From the NCBI GenBank assembly GCA_032871835.1, contig CM065297.1:21705098-21769097 (forward strand): a DNA stretch of 64,000 bases, given 5' to 3'. The notes beneath the pieces are model-generated. The model was not told where the DNA came from and did not search any database. It worked only from the letters and a program-made list of their open reading frames with translations. The stretch is from Dipteronia dyeriana (Eukaryota > Streptophyta > Magnoliopsida > Sapindales > Sapindaceae). Positions 24,051 to 34,740 of the stretch are shown here, piece after piece. Position 1 is the stretch's first letter; each line of letters begins with the position of its first letter. The translations under genes were made by a program, and so were the position numbers.

Positions 24051-24945
24051 TGTTGATGTTGATTTCTGGATGTATGAGAAAAGCCAACAAGGATTGGATT
24101 TCAGCTATGATTTCAAAAAGAAAGAGATAAGAGAAAGTAATCAAGACATAAGTTTTTACGTGGTAAAACTTCGATGACCAGAGAAACGTCCACGGGTGGC
24201 TGAATGATCAACCAAGCCAAAATCCACCATGAATAAAGTTTTTACAATCCTCAATCTCTCTTTCTTCTCTCTGTATTTTTCTACGATGGCCTGTATATCT
24301 CTTTTTTTTGGCGAGATTATGGGTATATTTATATGTTTATAGAACCCTAATCTGCTTTGTACAAGTAATAGAAGATCTTTGTATTTAATTATGATTATTT
24401 ACTTGCTTGAATCTGGTTGTCTTCTTTCCTATTTCGGAGTCTTGTATTGAGATCGAATGAGACTCTGGTAATGTAGTCCAATTAGGATTTATTTCCTTAT
24501 AAGAGCGTATGCTTTTTGAATAAATAAAGTTGTTGTTTGATTGGGAACCTTTCCTGCTCAATATCATTTTCTCATTGGGATTTTTTTTATATGGATATCT
24601 TCGTGTATTTTAATGACTTGATCCGTGTGAACTATGTTCTTGTCTTTTTATTCAGTTTTCTTCATGTTTGTCCCTAGTAAGGACAATACCCGCTGGTCCC
24701 GAGTAACGTCATTTGATCCTGAGTAGAAATGTCATTTAACCAGCCCTGAGTGTCATTAACTGATCCTGAGTAATATATGACGTCGATTGACCCTGAGTAG
24801 GTTTTGTTCAACATCTGTTTACTCGGGTTTTCTCTTATTCGGTGATGTCTTGTAGGATATTTTCTGAATGCCTATTCGGATGTCCACCTGGCAATTCATC
24901 CTCTTTGTTGATGACGTGTACGTATGATAAAATTCACATATGACA
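24051..24945 (-). repeat. 5' LTR of gypsy 1
   Basis: Direct repeat of 7717-8613, carrying the promoter and polyadenylation functions of the element. Differences include a handful of transitions and a small indel zone matching 8200-8260 of the other copy. Confidence 0.92.
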
Positions 24946-26085
24946 TATATATATATATATATTTATATATATATTTAAAACTAGATACATATCATTTTCC
25001 AAATATAACTCCATATATTAAAAGGATAATTAGTATTTAAGCGTCTTAAGTAGAATAGGATTCTAACACTCACATAACCCTAGTTGAATTGAACTTAAAT
25101 ACTTGATTTTTTTTTAAATAAAATAATTTAATTATTTTATCTTTGTTTCAGTTATGCTTTTAACCTGCAACCTCCAATTAATAATTAATTATTAATAATT
25201 AATTTATTAATTAACTAATCTAATTATCTGATTAATTTAATTATGAATATATTAATTAAATAATCTCATTATTCCGTTAATCCTTGGATAAATACATGTC
25301 ACTTACGTAACACAACTAATTGAACAATCCAATTAATTAATCGTAACCCTTGTTACCTTTAATCAATCGAGCTAGCAAGGGGACCTAATGGACCCACAAT
25401 TTTAAGCTTCAATAATAGTTAGAAATAATTTATTAAACTTTGTAATTGATATTTCATGATCATTAGCCGTGGAGTTATTCCAAAAAAAACCCGAAGTTGC
25501 ACTCTCGTAATTGTAGATGTATTACACAAACCGAAATTACAGTTGTCCATCGATATATCTATTACATATGGTATGATCCTCCACAAGTAGTTCATAATTA
25601 GAGTTAGGTCATAAAGTCCGTTATACCTCCCTAATTATATCTTTTCCATCAAGTATCATTGATTCTCTAATGAACAATAAATCCTAACTTCATTTACGGA
25701 AGAAGGAGATCGCTCATATTGTTCAAGCCTCGAACCAACCCTTAAGAGAACTACCATCTACTTCTCACAAGAAAAAGTGGATTCTACTATTGTGCACAGA
25801 CCTTCCTAGCCACAAGCCAAACCACGATTCCAACATACGAAGTTATTGACCAAGAATATAACTCCGATCTCAACCATGGTATATCAAAAACCACGATCTA
25901 ACCTGAAGGAGTCAAAAAGACATTCAAGATTAAGATATATATAGCCATCATTTGTTGATATATATGAATCTTATCTTGTAACGGATCTTGGTGAGAGATT
26001 CATATTGATCATGGCTCAGTCCTATATAATCACATCATATAAGGTGTCTCCATTCTCATATCAACATATGAATAGTCTAGAAATT
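24946..26085 (-). repeat. Copia LTR fragment, minus strand (right of gypsy 1)
   Basis: From about 25275 to 26080 this is the reverse complement of the copia 1 3' LTR (about 36815-37632). Landmarks include GATATGAGAATGGAGACACC, ACTCCTTCAGGTTAGATC, GATATACCATGG, GGAGGATCATA and TTGCTAGC.CGATTGATT. It is the opposite orientation from copia 1. The part 24960-25275 is the later LTR section that copia 1's truncated 3' LTR lacks. Together with 7325-7716 it forms one minus-strand LTR interrupted by gypsy 1. Its U3 start is missing at the junction near 26085. Confidence 0.7.
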
Positions 26086-26346
26086 ATATTCTTCAAGCCT
26101 TTGCATCCTCCAATTTGTTCTTGGAAGATCATGACGTGCCCATACACAGTTAATGGATCGTGAGTCATAGCAAGGAAGATTTGGTGATTCGTAATTGAAA
26201 TAAAGCGTAAAGAAACGAATGAGTTATAATAAAGGGTATGACCTAAATCCATCTTTATATATTCTTATATGTTGTATATGGTTTACAAGTTGCATAAATT
26301 TTTTAAGATCCCGTTTCCACTGGCAACGTAAATCCGAGTTCCTACA
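26086..26346 (+). repeat. Copia 1 5' LTR, U5 end only
   Basis: About 260 bases ending CCGAGTTCCTACA, directly followed by the initiator-Met primer-binding site, so it is the 3' end of a plus-strand LTR. It is homologous, inverted, to 7325-7540. The rest of the 5' LTR is replaced at about 26085 by minus-strand LTR sequence. Confidence 0.65.
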
Positions 26347-26361
26347 ATTGGTATCAGGGCC
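26347..26361 (+). other. Primer-binding site of copia 1 (tRNA-iMet)
   Basis: ATTGGTATCAGGGCC, one base off the consensus TGGTATCAGAGC that pairs with plant initiator methionine tRNA. It fixes the orientation of the element as plus. Confidence 0.85.
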
Positions 26362-26689
26362 CTATTATACAATATATAAGAACAAAAGTTTCTTTTTCCA
26401 TAGTTTTATTCTTTGATTTGCATGTATGGTATGTGTAGACACTTACTAATAGTTGTATGATGTTTATATATACATTTTAATAAACATGGTTGATCGTTAA
26501 TTTTATGGTACAATGGGTTTAGGGTTCAATTTAAAAGTTATACTATTTTTTTTTCTCATGTAAAATTAATATCGGGATGTATTTTAATATATATTTTTTT
26601 CTATTGCATATTCTTTGTTGTATTTTTTCTGTAATTTTTTTTTTTGAAAAATATGCACGAAAAATTCGGACGAAAAAGACAAAAGGCAA

Positions 26690-26990
26690 AAGAGTGAACT
26701 CTGAAACACGCGCACGCGTGAGATGAATGTAGGCGTGCAACGCAGACAGTTACGCAGCAGCCAGGCAGTGTGCCACGGCAGGTTGTGCATATAACAACCA
26801 GGCCTTGCGCCTGAGCGTGCTGCGCGCCTGGGCTGCTGGCAGCACGAGTTTGCTGCGTGCAGACCGGTTGTGCACGAGGCAGCCTTATGTTATCTTCGTG
26901 CACGACCGGTTGCTCGTGCACGATTGGCTGGCTGCACGTGCTTGCTGCTGTGTGATTGTCGCATGTGCAGTTGCGAGCAGCCCATGCTTA
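26690..26990 (+). other. GC-rich leader block of copia 1
   Basis: Unlike the AT-rich surroundings, this block is full of GC words such as CACGCGCACGCG, GTGCTGCGCGCCTGGG and repeated TGCACGA. It lies in the untranslated leader, continues after hAT 2 at 31093-31130, and has a counterpart in copia 2 (52318-52540). Open frames on both strands through it are likely chance products of low stop density. Confidence 0.6.
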
Positions 26991-27524
26991 CAGGGTTGGC
27001 AATTTGAGGGCCCAAGCCCGCACTAGACCCAAACCCTAAAAAATCCCTCATAAATTAAAGAGGTTTAAACCCAGCCCACATAAGAACATTTTGCATGTGG
27101 GTAGGGTTGAAACCAGGCCCAAAAAAAATAGGGTAATACCCAAGCCCACCCTTTTACCCATATTATTACACCAATGTGTTTGTGACCAGGATTGGATCCG
27201 AAAATTGACCCGGATTTGGATCCAAATTCTGACCCAGATTTTTAACACATTTTGACCCGTATTTGGTTCCGGTTTTTGACCCATATTTTTAACATATTTT
27301 TTTACACGGATTTGGATCCGATTTTTGACCCGAATTTTTTACACAATTTTTTTTTACCTAGATTCATTGGGTCACAATTTTTACAAGTCAAATTATTTAA
27401 AAATTCTATTTAAACAATTAATCCAAATAGAACAATTTTAAAATTCATGACAATTAGAACAACTTTTACATTCTACTAAATATCAATGGTAATCGAAATT
27501 AAAATTCCAAAACACAACAAAAAT

Positions 27525-29634
27525 TCAAGACGGTGCTACCGGCTCTTCATCATCTATTCCTTCAGTAGCATATACTTCTTCTTTTGGGATACGACCTAAT
27601 AACAATTAAAATAAAGTAAACAGAAAAATAAAAGTATAATCAACATCAATGGTAACTAATATCATATAAAAGTATAACATAATTTGAAAATTTTCATACC
27701 TCGAAGAGGAGCCCATATCCAATTTTGTGCACACATCAAGGCTTCCAATGTGTCTGGATTCAATCTTCTATGATGTAGACCCAAAAATCTACCGCCAACA
27801 CTAAAAGCAGACTCGGAAGCCACCATAGAGACAGGAATAGCTAAGATGTCGTTGGAAATCTTAGCTAATATCGAATACCTACCTTTGTTAACCTTCCACC
27901 AGGGCAATATGTCAAAGTTAGAGGTGTTAGTTTCAACTTGTTCACCCAAATATCTCTCAAACTCTGACTTGTTCAAACTACTAACAGCCTGACTCTTATA
28001 TAATTCAAATTCTTCATCACCCCCAAGAACTTCAATAGAATAATCAAATGACGAAGATTCCTCAACTTGTTCAATTCCTATAAGTAAGGCTTCAGACTCA
28101 TACTCTGTAATCAACTCCTTCAAAAGTCCATGCACTTTATCTCATTGACGATTTGCATCAAAGCCATATAGTCTACCAAAATAAAACTCAACCAACAACA
28201 TTTTATACCTTGGATCCAAAACCGCTGCCACATCCATCACACCAGGAATATCACTCCAATAATTTTCAAACTTGGCAATCATACATCTTGCCATTGTCTA
28301 TATCTTAATGTGAGGAGGACTAACTCACATATTCATTGTCTCTCTCATTTTGCAAATCATCGGAAAAAACAAATCCACGGTGGAGTATTTGGTACCTAAA
28401 AAGTTGAAAAACTAGATCAACTAGCCATATAAAAAAATAACAAAATATAATATTTAAACACTTAGAAAAAAGAAATAATACCCGAGAAAAAATTTGTCAA
28501 TTTATAAAAAAAGTTGCAAATGCTCCACCATAATTGTCGCCAATTGCCAATCTGATTCTTCAGGCAAACATTTATTATGTGGATCACGTTGTTGAGCAAG
28601 AACAAAAACATCCTTATACATCAACGCAACCGAAAGCATAAAATATGTGGAATTCTATCTTGTAGGACAATCAAGCACAAGTTTTTTAATATAATTTATT
28701 TTCAATTGATTTGCCGCATACTCAAAATCTTCAATTCTTTAACTTGATGCTGGCATTTTCTCAAATCCATCTGCAATCACTTTCAACCCATCTCGTACTA
28801 TCAAATTCAAGATGTGGGCATAACATCTCATATAGAACAATTTCCCACCTAACAACAACTTATCTGAAAACTTATTCTTGATTTTATCAATCATTGAATC
28901 ATTAGTAGAACAATTATCTACGATAATAGCAGACAACCTTCTATCGATATTCCAATCAAACAAACATTTCACCAAGTGATTCAGCATCATGTGGAGATAA
29001 CACATGTATAAACCTCATTATATGACTATGTAACACCCACGATTTGTCAATGAAATGCATAGTAACAACCATGTATCCCATTTTTGTACTAGAAGTCCAC
29101 ATATCTGTAGTAATTGCAACTCTGCTCTCAATGCTCTCCAACAGTTATTTTTGTTTTATCTCTCTCAAATTTATACAACTTAAAGATCTCACTTTTCAGC
29201 GTGTTTCTACTCATTGATTCAAACCTAGGTTCACAATACTCTATCATTTTCCGATACCCGGTGTATTCAACAAAACGTAAAGGAAGTTCATGCATAATAA
29301 TCATCTTGGCTACTTTAGCCTTATCATCATTAGGATCAAACAAAGTATTTGTTTGATCTGTGGCTGCTTGATGTTTGCTAAGACATTTTTCCACGTGTCT
29401 TTTCAAACTAGACATCCCAGTCCCTTGACTAGCAACCAATAGTTTTCCACAACAGTTACACTTTGATTTCCTTACACCGTCAACATCAACTCTTTCCATG
29501 TGACTCCAAATAAATGAAGTTTCATGCTCCCGTTTAGAACCACCCAAAACACTACAAGGTTCAACATCTCCTATTTCTTTATTCCAACTACCCATTAAAG
29601 TATTTATCTGACTTCCTTCTTCAACACTAGTCAT
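27525..29634 (-). pseudogene. hAT 2 transposase (BED finger, core, hATC), three frameshifts or more
   Basis: ATG at 29634. The BED zinc finger is intact: KCNCCGKLLVASQGTG then LKRHVEKC (29390-29465). Next come MIIMHELPLRFVEYTGYRK and SRNTLKSEIFKLY. A frameshift near 29140 precedes SRVAITTDMWTSS (core Asp), and another near 28985 precedes IIVDNCSTNDSMIDKI (29005-28880) and YAHILNLIVRDGLK. After a Phe/Leu-rich linker comes VMDVAAVLDPRYKMLLVEFYF (28250). An intron (about 28398-28482, donor GTATTA, acceptor TTTTTAG) divides this part. The hATC domain includes ILAIPVSMVASESAFSVGGR (27780-27850). A final intron (27596 to about 27702, donor GTATGA) leads to a short acidic exon ending at TGA 27525. 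Better preserved than hAT 1 transposase, but still broken. Confidence 0.9.
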
Positions 29635-31092
29635 TGTGTTTTGCTACCTAATTCATTTAAACAATTCAATCAAAAACCAAACCCAACACATATTTGAATA
29701 TATCTATATAACACATATTTGAATTGCCTGAAATGAAGCTTATAAAAACCATTAAATAACCCCAATTGTACATATTTGACTTTGTCTGATTTCATGTACA
29801 TGGGAGATATATTATTATTATTATTATCACAAGGTCCCATCAAACATTCAAACCCCAGTTGCAGCAGACACACCTGTACACATGCATGCATGTATGCATT
29901 TATTTACTTGTATGTAAACTACAATTACCATTTTCACTAAATACAACCAAATCTCAATAAAAATGTACAGACAATAATAAGATTCAAGAAAATTATATGA
30001 TGGGAAACATATGATACACATTGTTATATCTCAAAGAACACAACTCGAGCTTGAAAAATCCGCTTTGAGCTAGTAAAATTCATAATCAGATATTTACAAT
30101 TAAACATGAAATAACATTAATATGTTAACAATGAACTAGTAGTATAAACTCATGTAATCTTCTATCTATCAGACTAAAACCATCGATCTAATTCAAAAGA
30201 CAATAATGAGCTAGTAGTATAAACTCATGAAATTTTAGTTTCAAAATTAAAATCTACCCATCTATTACCATCAAAGAACCAAAATTAATATATTTTAAAA
30301 TAAAAAAAAACCCCACATAAAACAAGACAAAACAAAAATCAAAAGAACAACCCAGATTAAAAAACACATCATAAATCGAAATTCACAAATATATATATAT
30401 ATATATATAAAAATATAAATATGTATATATATATATATATATATAATCCATATTAAAATCAATAGATATATACCTGGATTTGGATGCCTCACACATGCAT
30501 CTGTCAGTTTACTTTGTTTCTATATCTCTTGTATTCCACAAACCACCTAAATAATTTGAATAAAAAAAATTGGTATAAATGAATTGATATATTTTCAAAC
30601 TAAGAAAATTTCCAATTTTTGTGATAAACCCAGAAAATATTTTAAAGAAGATCATTTTTTTTTACAATTTAAGTTGATTTAGTTGATAGAATCAATCAAT
30701 AAAAAAGAAAGAAGGAAAACTTACCTCTGAAAGTGGGTTTCAAGCAATTCAGAATGTGGGGGTGAGAAGCTTCGCCGGAAGCGACGACGGAATGATGATG
30801 GCACGACGACAAGAGAGTCCAGTCGACGAACGATGGTGAGAGAACGTGTTTCGTTTTTTAAAAGTAGAGAGTGATAGAGACGAACGATAGTGATGTTGTT
30901 GTCAAACACAAACCCAAATATGAGGGTTTTTTACGAGTTTAAAATTGACCCGCAAATAACCTGCAATCAAGTGGGCTTTTAACAAAGGGCTCAAAAAGGG
31001 CTTTTTTAATGATGTTGTCCAGGTTTAAACCCGGACAATATCATGCAGGTAAGGGCCAAACCCTTTACACCCAGCCCATTTTACCAACCCTA
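29635..31092. other. 5' region of hAT 2, non-coding
   Basis: AT-rich DNA between the transposase ATG and the right terminus, with AT microsatellites at about 30391-30448 and an ATT run near 29811. Short minus-strand frames here are low-complexity. The GC-containing stretch 30740-30900 encodes a short Arg/Ser-rich frame without a recognisable domain. No gene supported. Confidence 0.5.
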
Positions 31093-32556
31093 CATGCATG
31101 CGAATGACGACCACGCACGCACGTGCTAGGGTTTCCGAATTCAAGAGGGATTTTGGGCTAGATTATATTATATTATATTATATCTATATATGCCTTCGAC
31201 CTCCAATAAGTACTAGAGTAACACTTGAACTTTAGGTTTGATTCATAAGATGAATCATGATATTAAAAAGTAAATCCTATTTAAAGTTGAACTTGGTTAA
31301 AAGCCCAGAATAAAAAAAAAACCTAAAATACCTTGAAGAATATTGGAAGTACTTGAAGACCAAGGAATGCATTGGGTAACTTTTTAATTAGACATTTTTT
31401 TTAGGTTAAATAACTCATTGTATTCGGTCAACACATGTATGCTTTTTATTGTGAGATGATTAAAACATTGCCATGCATATACATGTTATTTAAAATAGGT
31501 GTGCCTATACATATGAACATATATTTTGGATATATCATACATGCATAATAGCCATTGATAATTATGTGTTTTTTTTAATTGATTAAAAATTAGTGTAATT
31601 CACACAATTGGTTATTAAATATTGAGATTAGTTTTTTAGACTAAAAACTTGGTAATTCTCATTAATAACTAGTCTATTAACTAATTTGTTTAATTAGTTA
31701 GATTAGTTATGTCCATCACTAAATATTATATTTAATTAGATTAAAGCCCTAATATAATTGGACCTAATAGTGTGATTAGTTTTAATAGTTAAAACTTGGT
31801 AAATCTCATTAAATAATTCCAGTCTTAGTAAAATTGTTTACATAGATTTGAATTTGAATAATGAACTTGATTTTTAATTAGTTAATAATCGGATTAGTTC
31901 ATTTTGAATAAGAATCTAATAATTTGTTATGACCTAGACATTTAGGTTGAAATCAGCCTTTTAATCTTAATAATATCTAGGTGCATTAATAATTGAAAAC
32001 CCTAACTCTAAAATAGTGAGTGGGAGAAGGATATATGACATTATATCCCACAATCTCCATCATTAGTTCAACGCCGTGAGATTCAATTGGGGCCTCAAGA
32101 TGACTTTGTTTTTGTTCTCTCTCAGAAGGGTCTCCATGAGAGCCAATATCAATGTTGACTTCCTAACGAATAGGGTTTTTGAGTGTATTTTGGTGGCAAT
32201 TCTCAAGTTAAGCTTAAAGATCTGAAATGATGAGCTACAGTCACAATGTTTTAATTAAATTTGTTAATTATGAACATGACTGAAATAAATGATGGTTGAA
32301 TGATTGAAGAATAAGAGTTATTCTGGTATATCATTTGATTGAGAATGCCTCGATCCAACATGCAAGAATTTGACCGACCCTAAGGTGGCACTTGCTTATG
32401 GTATGTTGGATTCTCGTGGTATAGAAATAGATTTTTTTTTAGGAATTTTCTTGTTCATTGAATATGTTCATACATCATATTTAATTTTATGGCAAACCTT
32501 TACGTACAAATTAAATGTATGATTGAATGAATTATTTATTTATGTTTCTTCCAACA
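31093..32556 (+). other. Copia 1 leader after hAT 2
   Basis: Continuation of the untranslated leader: GC-rich to 31130, then a TATAT-type run at 31160-31182, then AT-rich sequence up to the gag ATG. Nothing else recognised. Confidence 0.6.
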
Positions 32557-33395
32557 ATGTCTTCTGCACTATTACAAATCCTTGCTAAGGACAAATTAAT
32601 CGGAGAAAACTATACTAAGTGGAAAAATAATATCAACGCAATCTTGGTGACAAAAGACCTAAAGTTTGTGCTTACGGAGTAGTGTCCTCCACAATCTGCT
32701 GCCAATGCAGTACAAAATGTTCATGAGGCATACCAGAAATGTGTCTCATCTGATGAGAAAGCCAGAACTTATCTGTTAGCTAGTATGACAGAAGTGCTTG
32801 TTACAATGCACGAAGCAATGACTACAACATTCAAAATCACGAAGTCATTGCAGACTATGTTTGGGCAGCCTTTTATGAGCAAAAGCTGCATGAAGTTGTT
32901 TGTTCCGCAATGCTTGCTCGGATGAAGGATGGTTCATCTGTTAGGGAACATGTCCTGAGCATGATGTCCCATTTAAACACATCAAAGCTCAATAGCGGGA
33001 CCATTTATGAACCTATCCTTGTGAGCATCATACTGAAGAATCTTCCAAAGAGTTTCAATCAATTTAAAAGCAATCGTGAGATGAAAAAATTGAGATTCAA
33101 TTTGACTCAGTTGCTTAATGAGCTCACTACCTTTAAGTCCATGACTAAGGACAACAAAGGTAAGACCGGTGAAGGAAATGTTGTTGAACCATCATCCTCT
33201 GGATCTAATAAGAGAAAGAGGTTTACTAGCAAGGCTAAGATTAAGCCCAAACCCAAGAAAGCCCAAAGCAAGAAGAAAGACACCTCTACCGACAAGGATA
33301 AAGGCATAGGAAAGTGTTTCCACTGCGACAAAATCGATCATTATGAGAGAAATTGTCCTCAATTTCTAGAGGAGGTTGCCAAGAAGGAAAGGTAA
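32557..33395 (+). pseudogene. Copia 1 gag
   Basis: ATG at 32557 starts MSSALLQILAKDKLIGENYT, the usual start of plant copia gag (LTR-proximal UBN2-type capsid). A TAG follows after about 40 residues (near 32680), and there is a frameshift near 32870-32910. The second half is open (32910-33395) and ends with a Lys-rich region and the nucleocapsid zinc knuckle CFHCDKIDHYERNC (CX2CX4HX4C). It would coat and package element RNA. Damage makes it non-functional. Confidence 0.88.
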
Positions 33396-34740
33396 AAGGT
33401 AAAAGGTAAATGTGATTTACTTATTATTGAATCATGTTTAGAGGAAAATGATTCTTCATCTTGGATAATTGATTTAGAGGCCACTAACCATGTTTGCTCT
33501 TCCTTGCAGTGGATTAATTCTTGGATAGAGCTTGAGGAGGGAACCTTCTCTATGCGTGTTGGGTCAAGGGATGTCGTGTTAGCAAGAGAAGTGGGGAATA
33601 GTTAGACTCCAATTTGAAAATTGTTTTCTTATTTTAATTCTGTTTATTTTATTCATAGATTCACAAGGAATTTGATTTCTGTGTCCAAAAGTTTGGAACA
33701 TTTATATTCTATTTATTTTAATAATAAGTTGGTTATTATTTCTCGAAATGGTTTAAATATTTGTTCAAGTTTGAATGAAAATAACTTGTATATTTTAAAA
33801 CTGTTAATTCATACATCACTGCTCAATGCTGAATTGTTTAAAGTTGAAAAACCTAAAATAAAATAGAAAATTTATCTAGATAATAAAACGTATATATTGC
33901 ATCCAAGACTTGACCATTTTAACCTTCACATGATAGATAGACTAGATAAAAGTGGGCCTTTAAACCAGTTAAAGGTTGACACCTTGCCTATATACAAATC
34001 CTGTTTAAAAGGTAAAATGACCAAGAGACCTTTTACTAGATAAGGGCTGGAGTTACAGAACCACTAGAGCTTATACATTCAGACGTCTATTGACCGATGA
34101 AAGTTAAAGTAAATGGTGGTTATGAGTATTTTGTCACCTTTATAGATGATCACTCTAGATACAAATATGTCTACCTGATGCAACGACATTTGAAAACTTT
34201 TAAAAAGTTTAAAGAATTCTGAGCTGAAGTTAAAAACTAATTAGGCTAGACTATCATGGCTCTACGATCAGATCGTGGAAGTAAGTACCTCGACCAAGGG
34301 TTTGAAGACTATTTGGTTGAACATGGGATCATATCCCAACTCACAGCTCCTGGAACACCACAACAGAAAGATGTTAAGGAGAGGAAAAATAGAATCCTGA
34401 TGGAAATAGTGGGATCTATGATTAGTTTTTCATCACTATACAATTCCTTTTGGGGATATGCATTACAAATGGGGCCTACATTTTAAATATAGTCTCATCC
34501 AAATCTATTCCTAAGACTCTTATAGAGTTGTGGAATGGTCGTGTAGCTAGTTTGTGACATTTTCACATATAGGGGTGTCCAGTACATGTACTAAAGAACA
34601 TAACTGGAAAGCTGGACCTTAAGTTTATGATCTGCTTGCTTGTAGGTTATTTCAAGGAGACTAGATGTGGATACTTCTATAGTCTTAAGGAGAACAAAGT
34701 ATTTGTATCGACAAATGCAACGTTTCTTGGGGATAGCTAA
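33396..34740 (+). pseudogene. Copia 1 protease and integrase, decayed
   Basis: At about 33464 the protease site reads IIDLEATNHVCSS. The family has Asp-Ser-Gly at this place, so the active site has become Asp-Leu-Glu. Next comes a GAG-pre-integrase-like part with HPRLDHFNLHMIDRL and YKSCLKGKMTKRPF (33895-34040), with stops, then the integrase core in pieces: LRSDRGSKYL (34262, second Asp kept) and TAPGTPQQKDVKERKNR (34340, Glu kept). Several frameshifts lie between 34040 and 34260 and after 34486. Confidence 0.82.

Larger units (their letters stand above)
7717..24945 (-). mobile_element. Gypsy element 1: Ty3/gypsy, Tat-type, nearly complete
   Basis: Two direct repeats starting TGTTGA and ending ATATGACA (about 895 bp each) bound the element, flanked by the 5-bp duplication TATAT at 7712-7716 and 24946-24950. 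The coding strand is minus. From the right come LTR, primer-binding site, gag, protease, reverse transcriptase, RNase H, a second RNase H, integrase, a 3' region with an antisense gene, polypurine tract and LTR. Removing the inserted hAT 1 leaves about 11.6 kb. The LTR pair is very similar (three differences in the first 200 bases by eye, more towards the far end), so it is among the younger elements here. The double RNase H and the antisense gene are known traits of plant Tat lineages. All genes carry stops, so it is not autonomous now. Confidence 0.93.
26991..31092 (-). mobile_element. hAT element 2 inserted in the copia 1 leader
   Basis: Starts CAGGGTTGGCAA and ends TTACCAACCCTA (inverted repeat). 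The flanking octamers CATGCTTA (26983-26990) and CATGCATG (31093-31100) agree at six of eight positions, an aged target duplication. Subterminal zones carry GGATTTGGATCC/GACCC motifs (27185-27370) and CCCGG/GGGCT motifs (30940-31080). A transposase pseudogene lies on the minus strand. The host leader resumes on the other side with the same GC-rich texture. Confidence 0.85.

Noticed and set aside
26347..26361. tRNA-like matches (also at 51905, 24033, 43140 and 38957)
   Set aside because: They are short primer-binding sites complementary to tRNA 3' ends next to LTRs, not tRNA genes.
26601..27026. Cys/Ala-rich open frames on both strands
   Set aside because: They fall in the GC-rich copia leader, where stop codons are rare by composition, and one crosses the hAT 2 border.
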